A DNA stretch of 32,499 nt. Source: Caldifarciminota bacterium. Its GTDB lineage: Bacteria > Hydrothermota > Tepidihabitantia > SM23-42. The first letter of the stretch is position 1. Every line of letters starts with the position of its first letter. A program made the translations under genes and the position numbers. The stretch spans positions 1,057,802 to 1,090,300 of the forward strand of contig CP070664.1 of assembly GCA_020355325.1 (NCBI GenBank), given 5' to 3'. Below the pieces are notes generated by a model, which did no database searches, was not told the DNA's origin, and saw nothing but the letters and a program-made list of their open reading frames with translations. This document shows, piece after piece, positions 24,006-32,268 of this stretch.

Positions 24006-24395
24006 ATGCCATCACCGAGATACTGGCGAGAAACACCACAACGGTACAGACTCGAGGCGGCAAAATGCAAACAGTGCGGTAAGATATCGTTTCCACCGCG
24101 TTTAGTCTGTCTTGGTTGTGGAAATAAAGATTTTGATACTGTAAAATTGTCAGACAAAGGGAAGATTGTAACCTTTACAACGATTTGCGTGGCGCCGACT
24201 CAATTTACTGAAGAGGCTCCGTACAGTATTGCAATCGTAGAACTGAGTGATGGTGTGCGGTTTACTACGCAAGTTGTTGACTGTACACCTGAAGATTTGG
24301 AGATTGGCAAACCAGTAAAAATCGTTTTCAGGAAGATCCAAGAGGAAGATAAAACTGGTATCATCTGTTACGGATATAAGGCAGTACTTACATAA
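24006..24395 (+). CDS. DUF35 zinc-ribbon/OB-fold protein, scaffold of thiolase-HMGCS complex
   Basis: The product of 129 residues has an N-terminal rubredoxin-like zinc ribbon (CKQCGKISFPPRLVCLGCG, two CxxC pairs) and a C-terminal OB-fold domain with GKIVTFTTI and FRKIQEEDKTGI segments. In archaea this protein bridges thiolase and HMG-CoA synthase, with its OB domain contributing to a shared CoA site. The gene order synthase-thiolase-DUF35 is the same here. AAGGAGGAG precedes ATG 24006. Confidence 0.92.
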   Translation: MPSPRYWRETPQRYRLEAAKCKQCGKISFPPRLVCLGCGNKDFDTVKLSDKGKIVTFTTICVAPTQFTEEAPYSIAIVELSDGVRFTTQVVDCTPEDLEIGKPVKIVFRKIQEEDKTGIICYGYKAVLT

Positions 24396-24473
24396 AAGTA
24401 GATAGTAGAAGGTAGCTAGTAGACAGTGAAAAATTCAATTTACTAACTACTGCCTACTTACTACTAACTACTC
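24396..24473. repeat. Type D low-complexity palindrome
   Basis: The left arm of TAGTAG/GGTAG units (gtagatagtagaaggtag) faces a right arm of CTACTAACTACTG units with a short A/T loop between. It fills the gap between the DUF35 gene and the carboxyltransferase and ends shortly before the AAAGGAG ribosome site. Confidence 0.7.
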
Positions 24474-24485
24474 TCAAAGGAGACT

Positions 24486-26093
24486 ATGTATAAAATCGAA
24501 TCGAAAATAAATTCTGGTAGCAAAGAATTCAAAGAAAACAAGGGTGCAATGGAAGAAGCGGTCAAGGTTCTCAAGGAGCGCTTGGCATTGGTGAAGAAGG
24601 GTGGGCCGGAATATATGCACAAAAAGCACAGAGACCGTAATAAGCTCTTTGTTCGAGACCGACTGCGATTACTTCTCGATCCTGATACACCTTTCCTCGA
24701 GTTGAGTCCATTGGCTGCCTGGGATATGTACAAAAATGAACATCCTTCGGCAGCAATCATCACTGGTATTGGTGTTGTTCACAATCGAGAAGTGATGATT
24801 ATTGCGCATGATGCTACTGTTAAGGGTGGAACCTACGTTCCAGAGACGATAAAAAAACATATCCGCGCTCAAGAAATTGCACTGGAAAACAGGTTACCAT
24901 GCATCTACCTCGTCGATTCGGGTGGAATATTTCTACCTCTTCAGGTTGGTACATTCCCTGATAAGTTTCACTTCGGCAGAATTTTCTATAACCAGGCGCG
25001 TATGTCTGCTCTCAATATCCCGCAAATTTCTGTCGTGATGGGTTTTTGCACAGCAGGCGGCGCCTATCAACCTGCGATGAGTGATGAAGTAGTGATTGTG
25101 AAAGGCGTAGGGACTATTTACATTGGTGGTCCTCCACTCGTGAAGGCTGCTACGGGTGAAATTGTATCCGAAGAAGAACTCGGGGGCGCTGATGTGCACT
25201 GTCGCATTTCAGGCGTTGCTGACCACTATGCGTTGCATGATGAAGACGCTATTGAAATGACACGAAACATCATAGAAAATATCATCTCACCACAGAAGTA
25301 CCCTCTGGAACGAATGGAGCCTCAAGAGCCTGCATATGATCCACGTGAATTGTACGGAATTGTACCGAAGGATCTTAAGAAATCGTTCGATATGAGAGAA
25401 GTCATTGCTCGCATTGTTGATGGTAGTGAATTTCATGAATTCAAAGAACTCTATGGACCTACCTTGGTGTGTGGTTTTGCACGCATCATGGGTTATCCGG
25501 TCGGTATACTGGCAAATAACGGTGTTCTGTTCTCTGAATCTTCTCAAAAGGGTGCCCACTTTGTTTCTATGTGTGCGGTGAGGAAAATACCCATTTTGTT
25601 CCTGCAAAATATCACAGGTTTTATAGTGGGTAAGCGATATGAGCACCAAGGAATCGCTAAGGATGGTGCAAAATTGGTGCATGCAGTTGCAAATGCTGAC
25701 GTTCCTAAGTTTACAATTATCATCGGGGGTTCTTACGGTGCTGGTAATTACGGAATGTGCGGCCGAGCATATGACCCAAGACTCTTGTGGATGTGGCCTA
25801 CGGCAAGGATTTGTGTTATGGGAGGAGAACAAGCAGCGAATGTTTTAACCGATATTAAGGTAAGGTCATTAATTAAAGAGGGGAAAAAACCTACGAAGAA
25901 AGAAGTCGAGGAGATCAGGAAACCGATACTAGCAAAATATGAAGATGAGTCGAGCGCTTACTTTTCAACGGCACGACTGTGGGATGATGGTATCATAGAT
26001 CCTCTCGACACGCGAGAGATACTGGGTCTCGCTATTTCGATGTCTCTCAATGCACTAATACCGGATCATAAGTTTGGCGTTTTCAGAATGTAA
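24486..26093 (+). CDS. Methylcrotonyl-CoA carboxylase-type carboxyltransferase
   Basis: The 535-residue product has the length and motifs of the methylcrotonyl-CoA carboxylase beta chain: [47 protein letters not shown], and the C-half [19 protein letters not shown] with [17 protein letters not shown]. This distinguishes it from the propionyl-type chain at 11095. It would convert 3-methylcrotonyl-CoA to 3-methylglutaconyl-CoA with the biotin carboxylase at 27587 and carrier at 29209. A geranyl-CoA carboxylase is possible, but the hydratase downstream favours leucine breakdown. Confidence 0.9.
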   Translation: MYKIESKINSGSKEFKENKGAMEEAVKVLKERLALVKKGGPEYMHKKHRDRNKLFVRDRLRLLLDPDTPFLELSPLAAWDMYKNEHPSAAIITGIGVVHNREVMIIAHDATVKGGTYVPETIKKHIRAQEIALENRLPCIYLVDSGGIFLPLQVGTFPDKFHFGRIFYNQARMSALNIPQISVVMGFCTAGGAYQPAMSDEVVIVKGVGTIYIGGPPLVKAATGEIVSEEELGGADVHCRISGVADHYALHDEDAIEMTRNIIENIISPQKYPLERMEPQEPAYDPRELYGIVPKDLKKSFDMREVIARIVDGSEFHEFKELYGPTLVCGFARIMGYPVGILANNGVLFSESSQKGAHFVSMCAVRKIPILFLQNITGFIVGKRYEHQGIAKDGAKLVHAVANADVPKFTIIIGGSYGAGNYGMCGRAYDPRLLWMWPTARICVMGGEQAANVLTDIKVRSLIKEGKKPTKKEVEEIRKPILAKYEDESSAYFSTARLWDDGIIDPLDTREILGLAISMSLNALIPDHKFGVFRM

Positions 26094-26141
26094 ATTCCTA
26101 AAATTTTAGGTAATTTAGGCATTTTGGACTTTTAGGTATTT
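26094..26141. repeat. Type B low-complexity palindrome, shortened copy B3
   Basis: CCTAAAATTTTAGG, a perfect small palindrome, is followed by TTTAGGCATTTTGG and TTTAGGTATTTG units like the right arm of copy B2. The left arm is mostly missing. It directly precedes the AAAGGAGG ribosome site of the cupin gene. Confidence 0.55.
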
Positions 26142-26161
26142 GCCTTTGGAAAGGAGGTTGA

Positions 26162-26488
26162 ATGACAAAAATTAGCTTGAAAAATCTCATCAAAGAGGTC
26201 CATGAACCATGGCAGCCTCGAGATGTTGCGTATATCAACGAATCCGCGGTTAGAATTGCAAAAATTGAAGGAGCATACAACTGGCATACACATCAAAATG
26301 AAGATGAGTTCTTTTTAGTCCTTAAAGGCAAGATTTTCATTGATACAGAAGAAGGGTCTGTGGAGCTTAAAGAGCATGAAGCATCTCTCGTTCGCAGAGG
26401 AACACGACATCGTTCACGCGCGGAGAAGCCGGCCTGGATAATGTTGATTGAGCCGATTAAGACGAAAACGAAAGGAGAAGAAGCTTGA
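26162..26488 (+). CDS. Small single-domain cupin
   Basis: The product of 108 residues has the two cupin motifs: NWHTHQNEDEFFLVLKG (two His and a Glu as metal ligands) and a later GTRHRSRAEKPA with the third His. It binds a metal; the substrate or role cannot be told from sequence. It sits between carboxyltransferase and hydratase genes, so it may be an isomerase, a regulator or a stability factor of that pathway. GGAAAGGAGG precedes ATG 26162. Confidence 0.85.
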   Translation: MTKISLKNLIKEVHEPWQPRDVAYINESAVRIAKIEGAYNWHTHQNEDEFFLVLKGKIFIDTEEGSVELKEHEASLVRRGTRHRSRAEKPAWIMLIEPIKTKTKGEEA

Positions 26489-26600
26489 TGTTAAATGCCA
26501 CAATCCAAATGTCAAATCAGTGTCAAAGTTCAAATATCAAATTTGGCATTGGTTATTTGGCATTCAATTGGACTTTGTAATTTGACATTTGGTATTGAAC
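26489..26600. repeat. Type C low-complexity palindrome, copy C2
   Basis: Left-half units AATCCAAATGTCAAATC and TTCAAATATCAAA are complementary to right-half TTTGGCATTGGTTATTTGG and AATTTGACATTTGG. It lies wholly in the gap before the hydratase gene. Confidence 0.65.
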
Positions 26601-26616
26601 AAATAGGGATACTAAA

Positions 26617-27420
26617 ATGCTAAATGATCAGTTTCAAACTATACTGTATAATATCGAAAAAAACACTGCTCGCGTGACATTCAATCGCCCTGAAGTACAT
26701 AACGCATTTAATGATACAATGATAAACGAACTAGCTATTGTCTTTGATGATATCGATAAGAATAAGGATATCAGGGTGGTAGTTTTAACTGGGGCAGGAA
26801 AATCATTTTGTGCTGGTGCGGATTTGAACTGGATGCGTCGGGTAAAGGATTACTCGTATGAAGATAATCTAAAGGAATCTTTAGATCTAGCGGAAATGCT
26901 TTACAAAATCTACGCTTCACCGAAACCTACCATTGCTCGTGTCAATGGAGCAGCAATCGGTGGCGGCACCGGCCTCGTTGCAGTCTGTGATATTGCTATT
27001 GCAGCGGTCAGTGCCAAATTTAGCTTTAGCGAAGTAAAACTCGGCCTTATTCCTGCATGTATTTCACCATACGTGCTGAAAAAATGTGGTGAGGGTAAGT
27101 GTCGTGAGTTCTTTTTAACTGGTGAACGATTGACTGCAGAAAAAGCGTGTGCTGCTGGGCTCCTCAATGCGGTTGTACCTCTCGAGGAAATTGATAGTAC
27201 AGTAGGAGATGTGGTGAATCAGTTGATCTCGAGTGGTCCTGAGGCAATAAAGAAATGTAAAGAGTTACTCCATAGTGTGCCCACGTTGTCCTTTGATGAT
27301 GTTAAAAAATACACCGCAGAGGTTATCGCGCAACTGCGCGTATCTGAAGAAGGCCAAGAAGGAATGGCGGCATTCTTAGAAAAACGTAAGCCCCGATGGA
27401 CGAAGGATTCAGAAAGATGA
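26617..27420 (+). CDS. liuC: 3-Methylglutaconyl-CoA hydratase-like crotonase
   Basis: The 267-residue crotonase-fold protein resembles the LiuC type of leucine degradation. It has CAGADLNWMRRVKDYSYEDN, the oxyanion loop NGAAIGGGTGLVAVCDIA, and catalytic Glu139 in SEVKLGLIPACISPYV. The first glutamate of ordinary enoyl-CoA hydratases is absent in the GGTGL segment, which is also the LiuC pattern as I recall it. It would interconvert 3-methylglutaconyl-CoA and HMG-CoA, joining the carboxylase to the HMG-CoA synthase/thiolase trio of the same cluster. Confidence 0.85.
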   Translation: MLNDQFQTILYNIEKNTARVTFNRPEVHNAFNDTMINELAIVFDDIDKNKDIRVVVLTGAGKSFCAGADLNWMRRVKDYSYEDNLKESLDLAEMLYKIYASPKPTIARVNGAAIGGGTGLVAVCDIAIAAVSAKFSFSEVKLGLIPACISPYVLKKCGEGKCREFFLTGERLTAEKACAAGLLNAVVPLEEIDSTVGDVVNQLISSGPEAIKKCKELLHSVPTLSFDDVKKYTAEVIAQLRVSEEGQEGMAAFLEKRKPRWTKDSER

Positions 27421-27467
27421 GAGGAGATGTACATCGATCATTTTATGATATTCTGTTATTCGTTGAT

Positions 27468-27571
27468 CGTTATACGGCGGTGCCGTCCGTATCGTTTTTC
27501 GTTTGTGGTTTATTGTTTTTTAGCCATATGACGATGCCCTACAACGATACTGGCCGCAATGTCCAATAACG
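27468..27571. repeat. Type A palindromic element, copy A5-like (short loop)
   Basis: Arms at 27468-27501 and 27538-27571, each 34 nt, complementary at 23 of 34 positions around a 36-nt loop. The motif CATATGACGATGCC precedes the right arm, as CGTATAACGATGCC does in the 9.5 and 12.7 kb copies. It ends 15 bases before the second biotin carboxylase, the same layout as the copy before the first one. Confidence 0.8.
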
Positions 27572-27586
27572 TGTAACAATGCTACT

Positions 27587-29092
27587 ATGTTTAAAAAAAT
27601 CTTAATCGCTAATCGCGGAGAGATCGCCGTACGTGTTGCTCGTGCCTGCCGCGAGCTCGGTGTGGCGACGGTTGGTGTTTATTCGACCACAGACAAGAGC
27701 GCGTATCATCTCCGTTTTATGGATGATGCAGTCTGGATTGGCGATTCGCCGCCGCAGGCGAGTTATTTGAATATTGAGAAAATCATTGATGTGACAAAAA
27801 AATCAGGTGCAGAAGCAATTCATCCTGGCTATGGATTTTTAGCAGAAAACGCACAGTTTGCTCGTGCGTGCGAGGATGCTGGAGTTGTTTTCATTGGTCC
27901 GAATTCTAAGGCGCTCGCCTTAGTTGGTGATAAGGTAGCGTCGCGTACTACAGTTAAGGCAATTGGTGTTCCGATTATTCCTGGAATGGAAGGTCTCACT
28001 GAGGAGATGAGTATATTTAAAAATATGGCGAAGGAGGTTGGCTATCCGGTAATCGTGAAGGCTTCGTTGGGAGGCGGAGGTAAGGGCATGAGAATAGTAT
28101 ACAACGACGAAGAACTGGAATCTTGCGTCGCAGCCGGCAGGAGAGAGGCGAAGAGTGCCTTTGGTGATGATTCGGTATATCTTGAGAAGTATGTAGATAG
28201 ACCACGGCACGTAGAATTTCAGGTCTTGCGTGATCATCAGGGTAATGTCGTACATTTGTTCGAACGCGAGTGTTCAATTCAACGGCGTCATCAAAAAATC
28301 ATTGAAGAAACTCCGTCGCAAGCCTTGGATGATAAACTACGTGCTAAAATGGGTGAGGCTGCAAAAAAGGTGATCGAAGCGGCTGATTACACGAATGCAG
28401 GAACAGTGGAATTTCTACTCGATGAGAATAAAAATTTCTATTTTCTTGAGGTCAATGCGCGTGTCCAAGTTGAGCATCCAATAACGGAGATGGTAACGGG
28501 AGTGGACTTAGTGCGTCATCAGATTATGATAGCCGCAGGTGAACGAATAACATTGAAGCAGGATGAGGTGTCACAACATGGCCATGCGATAGAGTCGAGA
28601 ATATATGCAGAGGATCCAGAGAATAATTTTTTGCCGTCGCCAGGCAAAATTTTGACCCTTGTCGAACCGAGTGGACCCGGCATCAGAGTAGATTCGGGTA
28701 TATATCAAGGTTGCGATGTGCCGCCTCAGTATGATCCAATACTCTCAAAGGTGATTGTATGGGCAGAAACGAGAAGTATGTCAATTTCCCGCATGTCACA
28801 TGCGTTACAACATTATATCATTTTAGGAATAAGAAACAATATTGGTTTTTTAAAACGCATTATGGATACACAAAAATTTATTGAGGGTAATTATCATACT
28901 CACTTTCTCGACGAAAACGAAGCCGATCTCATTTCAAAACACGATGATATTGGCATCGCATTAATTGCTGCGACGTTCATCGCTTCAGAAAAGAAGAGGG
29001 TATATGACGCCAGAGCTGGCACACGGGCCGAACTACAAAAAAGTATGACCCCCTGGCGGGAGCTTGGTCACTGGGAAATATGCGGACATTAA
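27587..29092 (+). CDS. accC: Biotin carboxylase subunit, copy 2
   Basis: The 501-residue product has the same architecture as the copy at 12877: ANRGEIAVRVARAC, the ATP-grasp loop KASLGGGGKGMR, ERECSIQRRHQK and EVNARVQVEHPITE. The two differ over much of their length, so the duplication is old. It has no biotin domain and is followed by its own carrier gene at 29209. Neighbours assign it to the methylcrotonyl-type carboxylase. No ribosome site precedes ATG 27587; the type A palindrome lies just upstream. Confidence 0.94.
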   Translation: MFKKILIANRGEIAVRVARACRELGVATVGVYSTTDKSAYHLRFMDDAVWIGDSPPQASYLNIEKIIDVTKKSGAEAIHPGYGFLAENAQFARACEDAGVVFIGPNSKALALVGDKVASRTTVKAIGVPIIPGMEGLTEEMSIFKNMAKEVGYPVIVKASLGGGGKGMRIVYNDEELESCVAAGRREAKSAFGDDSVYLEKYVDRPRHVEFQVLRDHQGNVVHLFERECSIQRRHQKIIEETPSQALDDKLRAKMGEAAKKVIEAADYTNAGTVEFLLDENKNFYFLEVNARVQVEHPITEMVTGVDLVRHQIMIAAGERITLKQDEVSQHGHAIESRIYAEDPENNFLPSPGKILTLVEPSGPGIRVDSGIYQGCDVPPQYDPILSKVIVWAETRSMSISRMSHALQHYIILGIRNNIGFLKRIMDTQKFIEGNYHTHFLDENEADLISKHDDIGIALIAATFIASEKKRVYDARAGTRAELQKSMTPWRELGHWEICGH

Positions 29093-29204
29093 AAAATGCC
29101 TAAACACCTAAACACCTACATACCTAAAATTTCTAATGATACTCATACTGCGGCTACGTTCGGTTTTTGTATTTCTAGGCATTTTAGAGTTTTTTGTGTT
29201 TAGT
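29093..29204. repeat. Type B low-complexity palindrome, copy B4
   Basis: Left-arm CCTAAACACCTAAACACC units face right-arm TTTCTAGGCATTTTAGAG and TTTTTTGTGTTTAG. The loop, which includes actgcggctacgttcgg, is different from copy B2. It reaches to within 5 bases of the carrier-protein start. Confidence 0.6.
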
Positions 29205-29208
29205 GGTT

Positions 29209-29706
29209 ATGGAATTTAAATTACAATATTTCGATAAACAATACTCAGTCACGTTAGAAAAAAAAGATGATTTGTACGGCGTCGTTATTAATGACGAGAT
29301 GAAATATCAGGTGAGTGATTTTGTAAGGCAGCAAAATATTATTTCATTTAGGCTGAACGAAACGATCTACAATATATACTTTGCTGAAGACAGGGATAAA
29401 GTATATGTAGCGTTTGGTGGTGATTCCTTTATCTTCGATTTAGAAAAAAGAACGACCGCCGGTGCTAGAAGACCTGTTGAAGAGAGGGGTAATAGCGTGA
29501 GCTCGCCCATGCCTGGATTGTTGGTTAAAGTACCTGTTTCCTTAGGAGATAAGGTGGCCGCCGGAGCGACGTTGGCGATTGTCGAGGCAATGAAGATGCA
29601 AAACGAGCTGCGTGCGCCCAGCGACGGTATTGTTAAAAAAATTAACTTCAAGGAAGGCGATCAGATAGATGCCTTTCAACCGATCGTTGAGTTAGATATT
29701 GAATAA
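29209..29706 (+). CDS. Biotin carboxyl carrier protein, copy 2
   Basis: From ATG 29209 the product has 165 residues; a TTG five codons earlier is an unlikely start. A biotinyl domain occupies the C-terminal 70 residues: SPMPGLLVKVPVSLGDKVAA, then VEAMKMQNEL with Lys129 as the biotin site, and DGIVKKINFKEGDQI. The N-terminal ~85 residues are beta-rich as in copy 1. With the second biotin carboxylase and the methylcrotonyl-type chain it makes a complete three-part carboxylase. No ribosome site is visible ahead of the ATG. Confidence 0.93.
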   Translation: MEFKLQYFDKQYSVTLEKKDDLYGVVINDEMKYQVSDFVRQQNIISFRLNETIYNIYFAEDRDKVYVAFGGDSFIFDLEKRTTAGARRPVEERGNSVSSPMPGLLVKVPVSLGDKVAAGATLAIVEAMKMQNELRAPSDGIVKKINFKEGDQIDAFQPIVELDIE

Positions 29707-29846
29707 AAACCGAAGCACTAAGTACGAAATTCTAAACAAATTCGAAATTCAAATGACCGAAATTCCAAAATATTGTTGATATAATTTGAATTTAGAAATT
29801 TGATATTGTTTAGTATTTAGATATTAGAATTTAGGATTTAAAAAAC
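29707..29846. repeat. Type C low-complexity palindrome, copy C3
   Basis: The left half (CGAAGCACTAAGTACGAAAT and AAATTCGAAATTCAAATG units) faces the right half (TTTGAATTTAGAAATTTGAT and GTTTAGTATTTAGATATT). It occupies the whole gap between the carrier and flavoprotein genes. I recall similar CCGAAGCAC...AAATTC palindromes in other uncultured bacteria, which is memory, not a search. Confidence 0.65.
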
Positions 29847-30665
29847 ATGCATTTAGTTACACTCGTTGCTTCTGAACGAAGAAATGGGAATTGCGATCTA
29901 CTCGGTCGTTATGCCGAGAGATATGCGAGCACATCTGATGTGAAGTCAGAACTCATATATCTGAAAGACTTTGAGATCAAACAGTGTCAGGGGTGTATGA
30001 GGTGTGTTTTGAACAACGAAAAATGTAAAATAGAAGATGATATATATACATTTATTGATGTGATACAAAATGGAGACGCGTTATTGCTTCTTGCTCCGAC
30101 CTATGTACTTACTGTGCCGGGCACATTAAAAATGGTAATGGATAGATTTTTGTGTATTTATGAAAAGGTGAAAGATAAACCTCTACGTCCAGGAATAAGT
30201 ATCGGTGTCTGTTCGCCCATTGATTGGAATCAATTCCAATTGCCGCTCATGAATCTTTTTTTACTCTCATTAGGTTATCGTGTCATCAATAGTTATTTTG
30301 TGTATGGTGCTGGACAGGGTGAGGTATTACTTGAAAATGGCGTGGAGACGATTGAGAATTCAATAAAAAATCTCGTGGAATATCGACCAAAACCTTATGC
30401 CTCTCAAATAGCTAAATACTGTCCAATTGATTTTTGTACGCTGTTTGAGCGGGTCGAAGGTGATAAATTTCGTTGTCCTGTCTGTCTGGCGCCCGCAGTC
30501 CTCAAAGGAGATGGTTTTTATTTTGAGGCAAAGGATTTGAACCACCACCGCTGGACGAAAGAAAATATACACGATCATTTTGTAAATTGGATTTTAAAAA
30601 CGAAACCGAGATACAAGACGATGCTCAAAGAAATTTTCAAAAAGAAGCGAGAGTTATGCCTCTAG
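29847..30665 (+). CDS. Flavodoxin-fold Fe-S flavoprotein with C-terminal Cys pairs
   Basis: The 272-residue product starts as an NADPH-dependent FMN reductase/iron-sulfur flavoprotein: the ASERRNGNCDLL phosphate loop, a CQGCMRC plus Cys cluster motif near 48-62, and APTYVLTVPGTLKMVMDRF. After the flavodoxin domain (about 1-180) it has an unusual tail with CPIDFC and FRCPVC pairs, probably a zinc ribbon or second metal site, ending in a basic helix. A redox role in electron transfer to or from acyl-CoA reactions is possible but not shown. Confidence 0.8.
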   Translation: MHLVTLVASERRNGNCDLLGRYAERYASTSDVKSELIYLKDFEIKQCQGCMRCVLNNEKCKIEDDIYTFIDVIQNGDALLLLAPTYVLTVPGTLKMVMDRFLCIYEKVKDKPLRPGISIGVCSPIDWNQFQLPLMNLFLLSLGYRVINSYFVYGAGQGEVLLENGVETIENSIKNLVEYRPKPYASQIAKYCPIDFCTLFERVEGDKFRCPVCLAPAVLKGDGFYFEAKDLNHHRWTKENIHDHFVNWILKTKPRYKTMLKEIFKKKRELCL

Positions 30666-30713
30666 TGATGAATCTTTATTCTGTGTTTAACATTGAATCA
30701 AGGAGGAAATAGA

Positions 30714-31130
30714 ATGTACAGTAAAAAGGTAATGGATCACTTTCTTAATCCGCGAAATGTTGGCGAAATTAAAAATGCAGATGGTGTCGGCACGGTTGGC
30801 AACCCCATATGTGGCGACGTCATGACCTTTTATATTAAGATTAAAGATAACAGCATCGAAGACGTGAAGTTTAAGACCTTTGGCTGTGGTGCCGCAATTG
30901 CTGTCGCTAGTATTGTGAGCGAAATGGCTAAGGGTAAGACCATTGACGAAGCGAAGAAGATTACGAATGAGATGGTCGTTACCGAACTCGATGGTCTGCC
31001 TCCACACAAATTACATTGCTCGAACTTAGGGGCTGATGCGTTGCATAAAGCACTTAGCAACTACGCAGCGAAGAGAAGGAAGAAGAAGAGAAGAACAGAG
31101 ACAAAGAAAAAGGGTAAAGGCAATAAATAA
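30714..31130 (+). CDS. IscU/NifU-like Fe-S scaffold with basic tail
   Basis: The 138-residue product from ATG 30714 (AAGGAGG 8 bases upstream; the TTG at 30693 is not the start) is an IscU/NifU N-terminal domain. It has YSKKVMDHFLNPRNVGEI, the first Cys in GNPICGDVM, the second in FKTFGCGAAIA and the third in LHCSNLG. These three cysteines assemble [2Fe-2S] or [4Fe-4S] clusters for transfer. The last 25 residues are almost all Lys/Arg, not part of the family. No cysteine desulfurase gene is adjacent. The neighbouring Fe-S flavoprotein may be a client. Confidence 0.9.
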   Translation: MYSKKVMDHFLNPRNVGEIKNADGVGTVGNPICGDVMTFYIKIKDNSIEDVKFKTFGCGAAIAVASIVSEMAKGKTIDEAKKITNEMVVTELDGLPPHKLHCSNLGADALHKALSNYAAKRRKKKRRTETKKKGKGNK

Positions 31131-31298
31131 GTGCACTATTCTGTCGGGCGTACTGAAGTTTTCCATTTTCGAGCAATACATGGAGGGTCAGGTGGTTGCA
31201 TACAGGGAGCGTTGTTATGGTCTTCATCGACGTTAACCCAATTGTATTTGATGCGTAAAAGAAAATGATTTCTATATAGAGAGACGAGGGAGGTGGAA
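31131..31298. other. Gap without recognisable feature
   Basis: This 168-base gap has no palindrome of the types seen elsewhere, no convincing ORF and no clear promoter. The ribosome site GAGGGAGG of the next gene is at its end. Confidence 0.6.
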
Positions 31299-32246
31299 AT
31301 GCAATCAGCTGATCATGATAAGGAAAAATTATTACAGAAGTACAACATATTATTTGAACAGGTACAGCAGGCCCCACATTCGCCTCAACTCTTGGTCCGT
31401 TTAGGAGATGTATGTATGGAATTAGGACGTCGCGATGAGGCTCTATTTTGTTATAAAAAGGCAATCAAGACGGATCCCGAGTTGGAAGATGTAGTTAAAA
31501 AGATAAAGGAAAACTATAGCGAAGAAGAACTCGAGGGTGTAGAAGTTACTGAAAAGGCGTTGCCTTTCTGGCAGAATATTGGGGCTGTAGCTCGTTACCC
31601 CTTTACAAAGCAGGGAAGCATTGTAATGTTGGTGGGAGCGGCGTTATTTGCTTTTATCAATATTATTCCATTGGTTGGCCCTTTCATATGTTTATTTTTT
31701 GTCTATCCGTATATAATAGCGTATATGTTGCGAATTATTCGGACTACTGCGAATGGACAAAAGGGGCTTCCTGACTGGCCTGAGTTCAGTGACTGGTGGG
31801 AAACCATAATCAGACCATGTCTTCAAGTGATCGTTGTTACGGCTGTATCTTTTGCACCAGCGATATTAGCGCTCATTATTGCATTATTTTCTTCAACAAA
31901 TCTTGGAAGTTCACTCTTGTTTTTTATCCTCATATTCGTAGGAACATTATACTACCCAATGGCATTGATTGCTGTGGCAGTGTATGATAATGCCTTTGTT
32001 GCTTTTAATTTCCCTCAGTTACTAGCGTCAATCTGGAAAATAAAGAAATCATATTTCCTTTCTCTCTTGACACTTTGGCTATTTGCATTTGTTGGTATAG
32101 TCGTTTCAACTTTTTTGGTACCGATATCTATACCAATCATCGGTCCCTTTATATCATGGGTTGTGACCATTTACTTTGCCATCGTGCAAATGGTTATCAT
32201 TGGTAATGTCTATTATATTAACAAAGCTACCTTGCGTTGGTTTTAA
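31299..32246 (+). CDS. TPR-DUF4013 multi-pass membrane protein
   Basis: The 315-residue product (ATG 31299; GTG 31293 is inside the ribosome site) has an N-terminal TPR pair at about 10-70 (LLVRLGDVCMELGRRDEALF) facing the cytoplasm, then a DUF4013-type membrane region with about six hydrophobic segments. The family-typical GLPDWPEFSDWWE amphipathic segment lies between the first two hairpins. The role of DUF4013 is unknown. It is probably co-transcribed with the RDD gene that begins 22 bases later. Confidence 0.85.
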   Translation: MQSADHDKEKLLQKYNILFEQVQQAPHSPQLLVRLGDVCMELGRRDEALFCYKKAIKTDPELEDVVKKIKENYSEEELEGVEVTEKALPFWQNIGAVARYPFTKQGSIVMLVGAALFAFINIIPLVGPFICLFFVYPYIIAYMLRIIRTTANGQKGLPDWPEFSDWWETIIRPCLQVIVVTAVSFAPAILALIIALFSSTNLGSSLLFFILIFVGTLYYPMALIAVAVYDNAFVAFNFPQLLASIWKIKKSYFLSLLTLWLFAFVGIVVSTFLVPISIPIIGPFISWVVTIYFAIVQMVIIGNVYYINKATLRWF

Positions 32247-32268
32247 CGAACACATGAAAGGAGGAAAC

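Noticed and set aside
25287-25832. 181-residue minus-strand ORF
   Set aside because: It is antisense to the methylcrotonyl-type carboxyltransferase, which is fully supported; no family resemblance.
9507-27571. CRISPR array
   Set aside because: The repeated 34-nt arms are far apart, inverted and degenerate, without regular spacers or cas genes.
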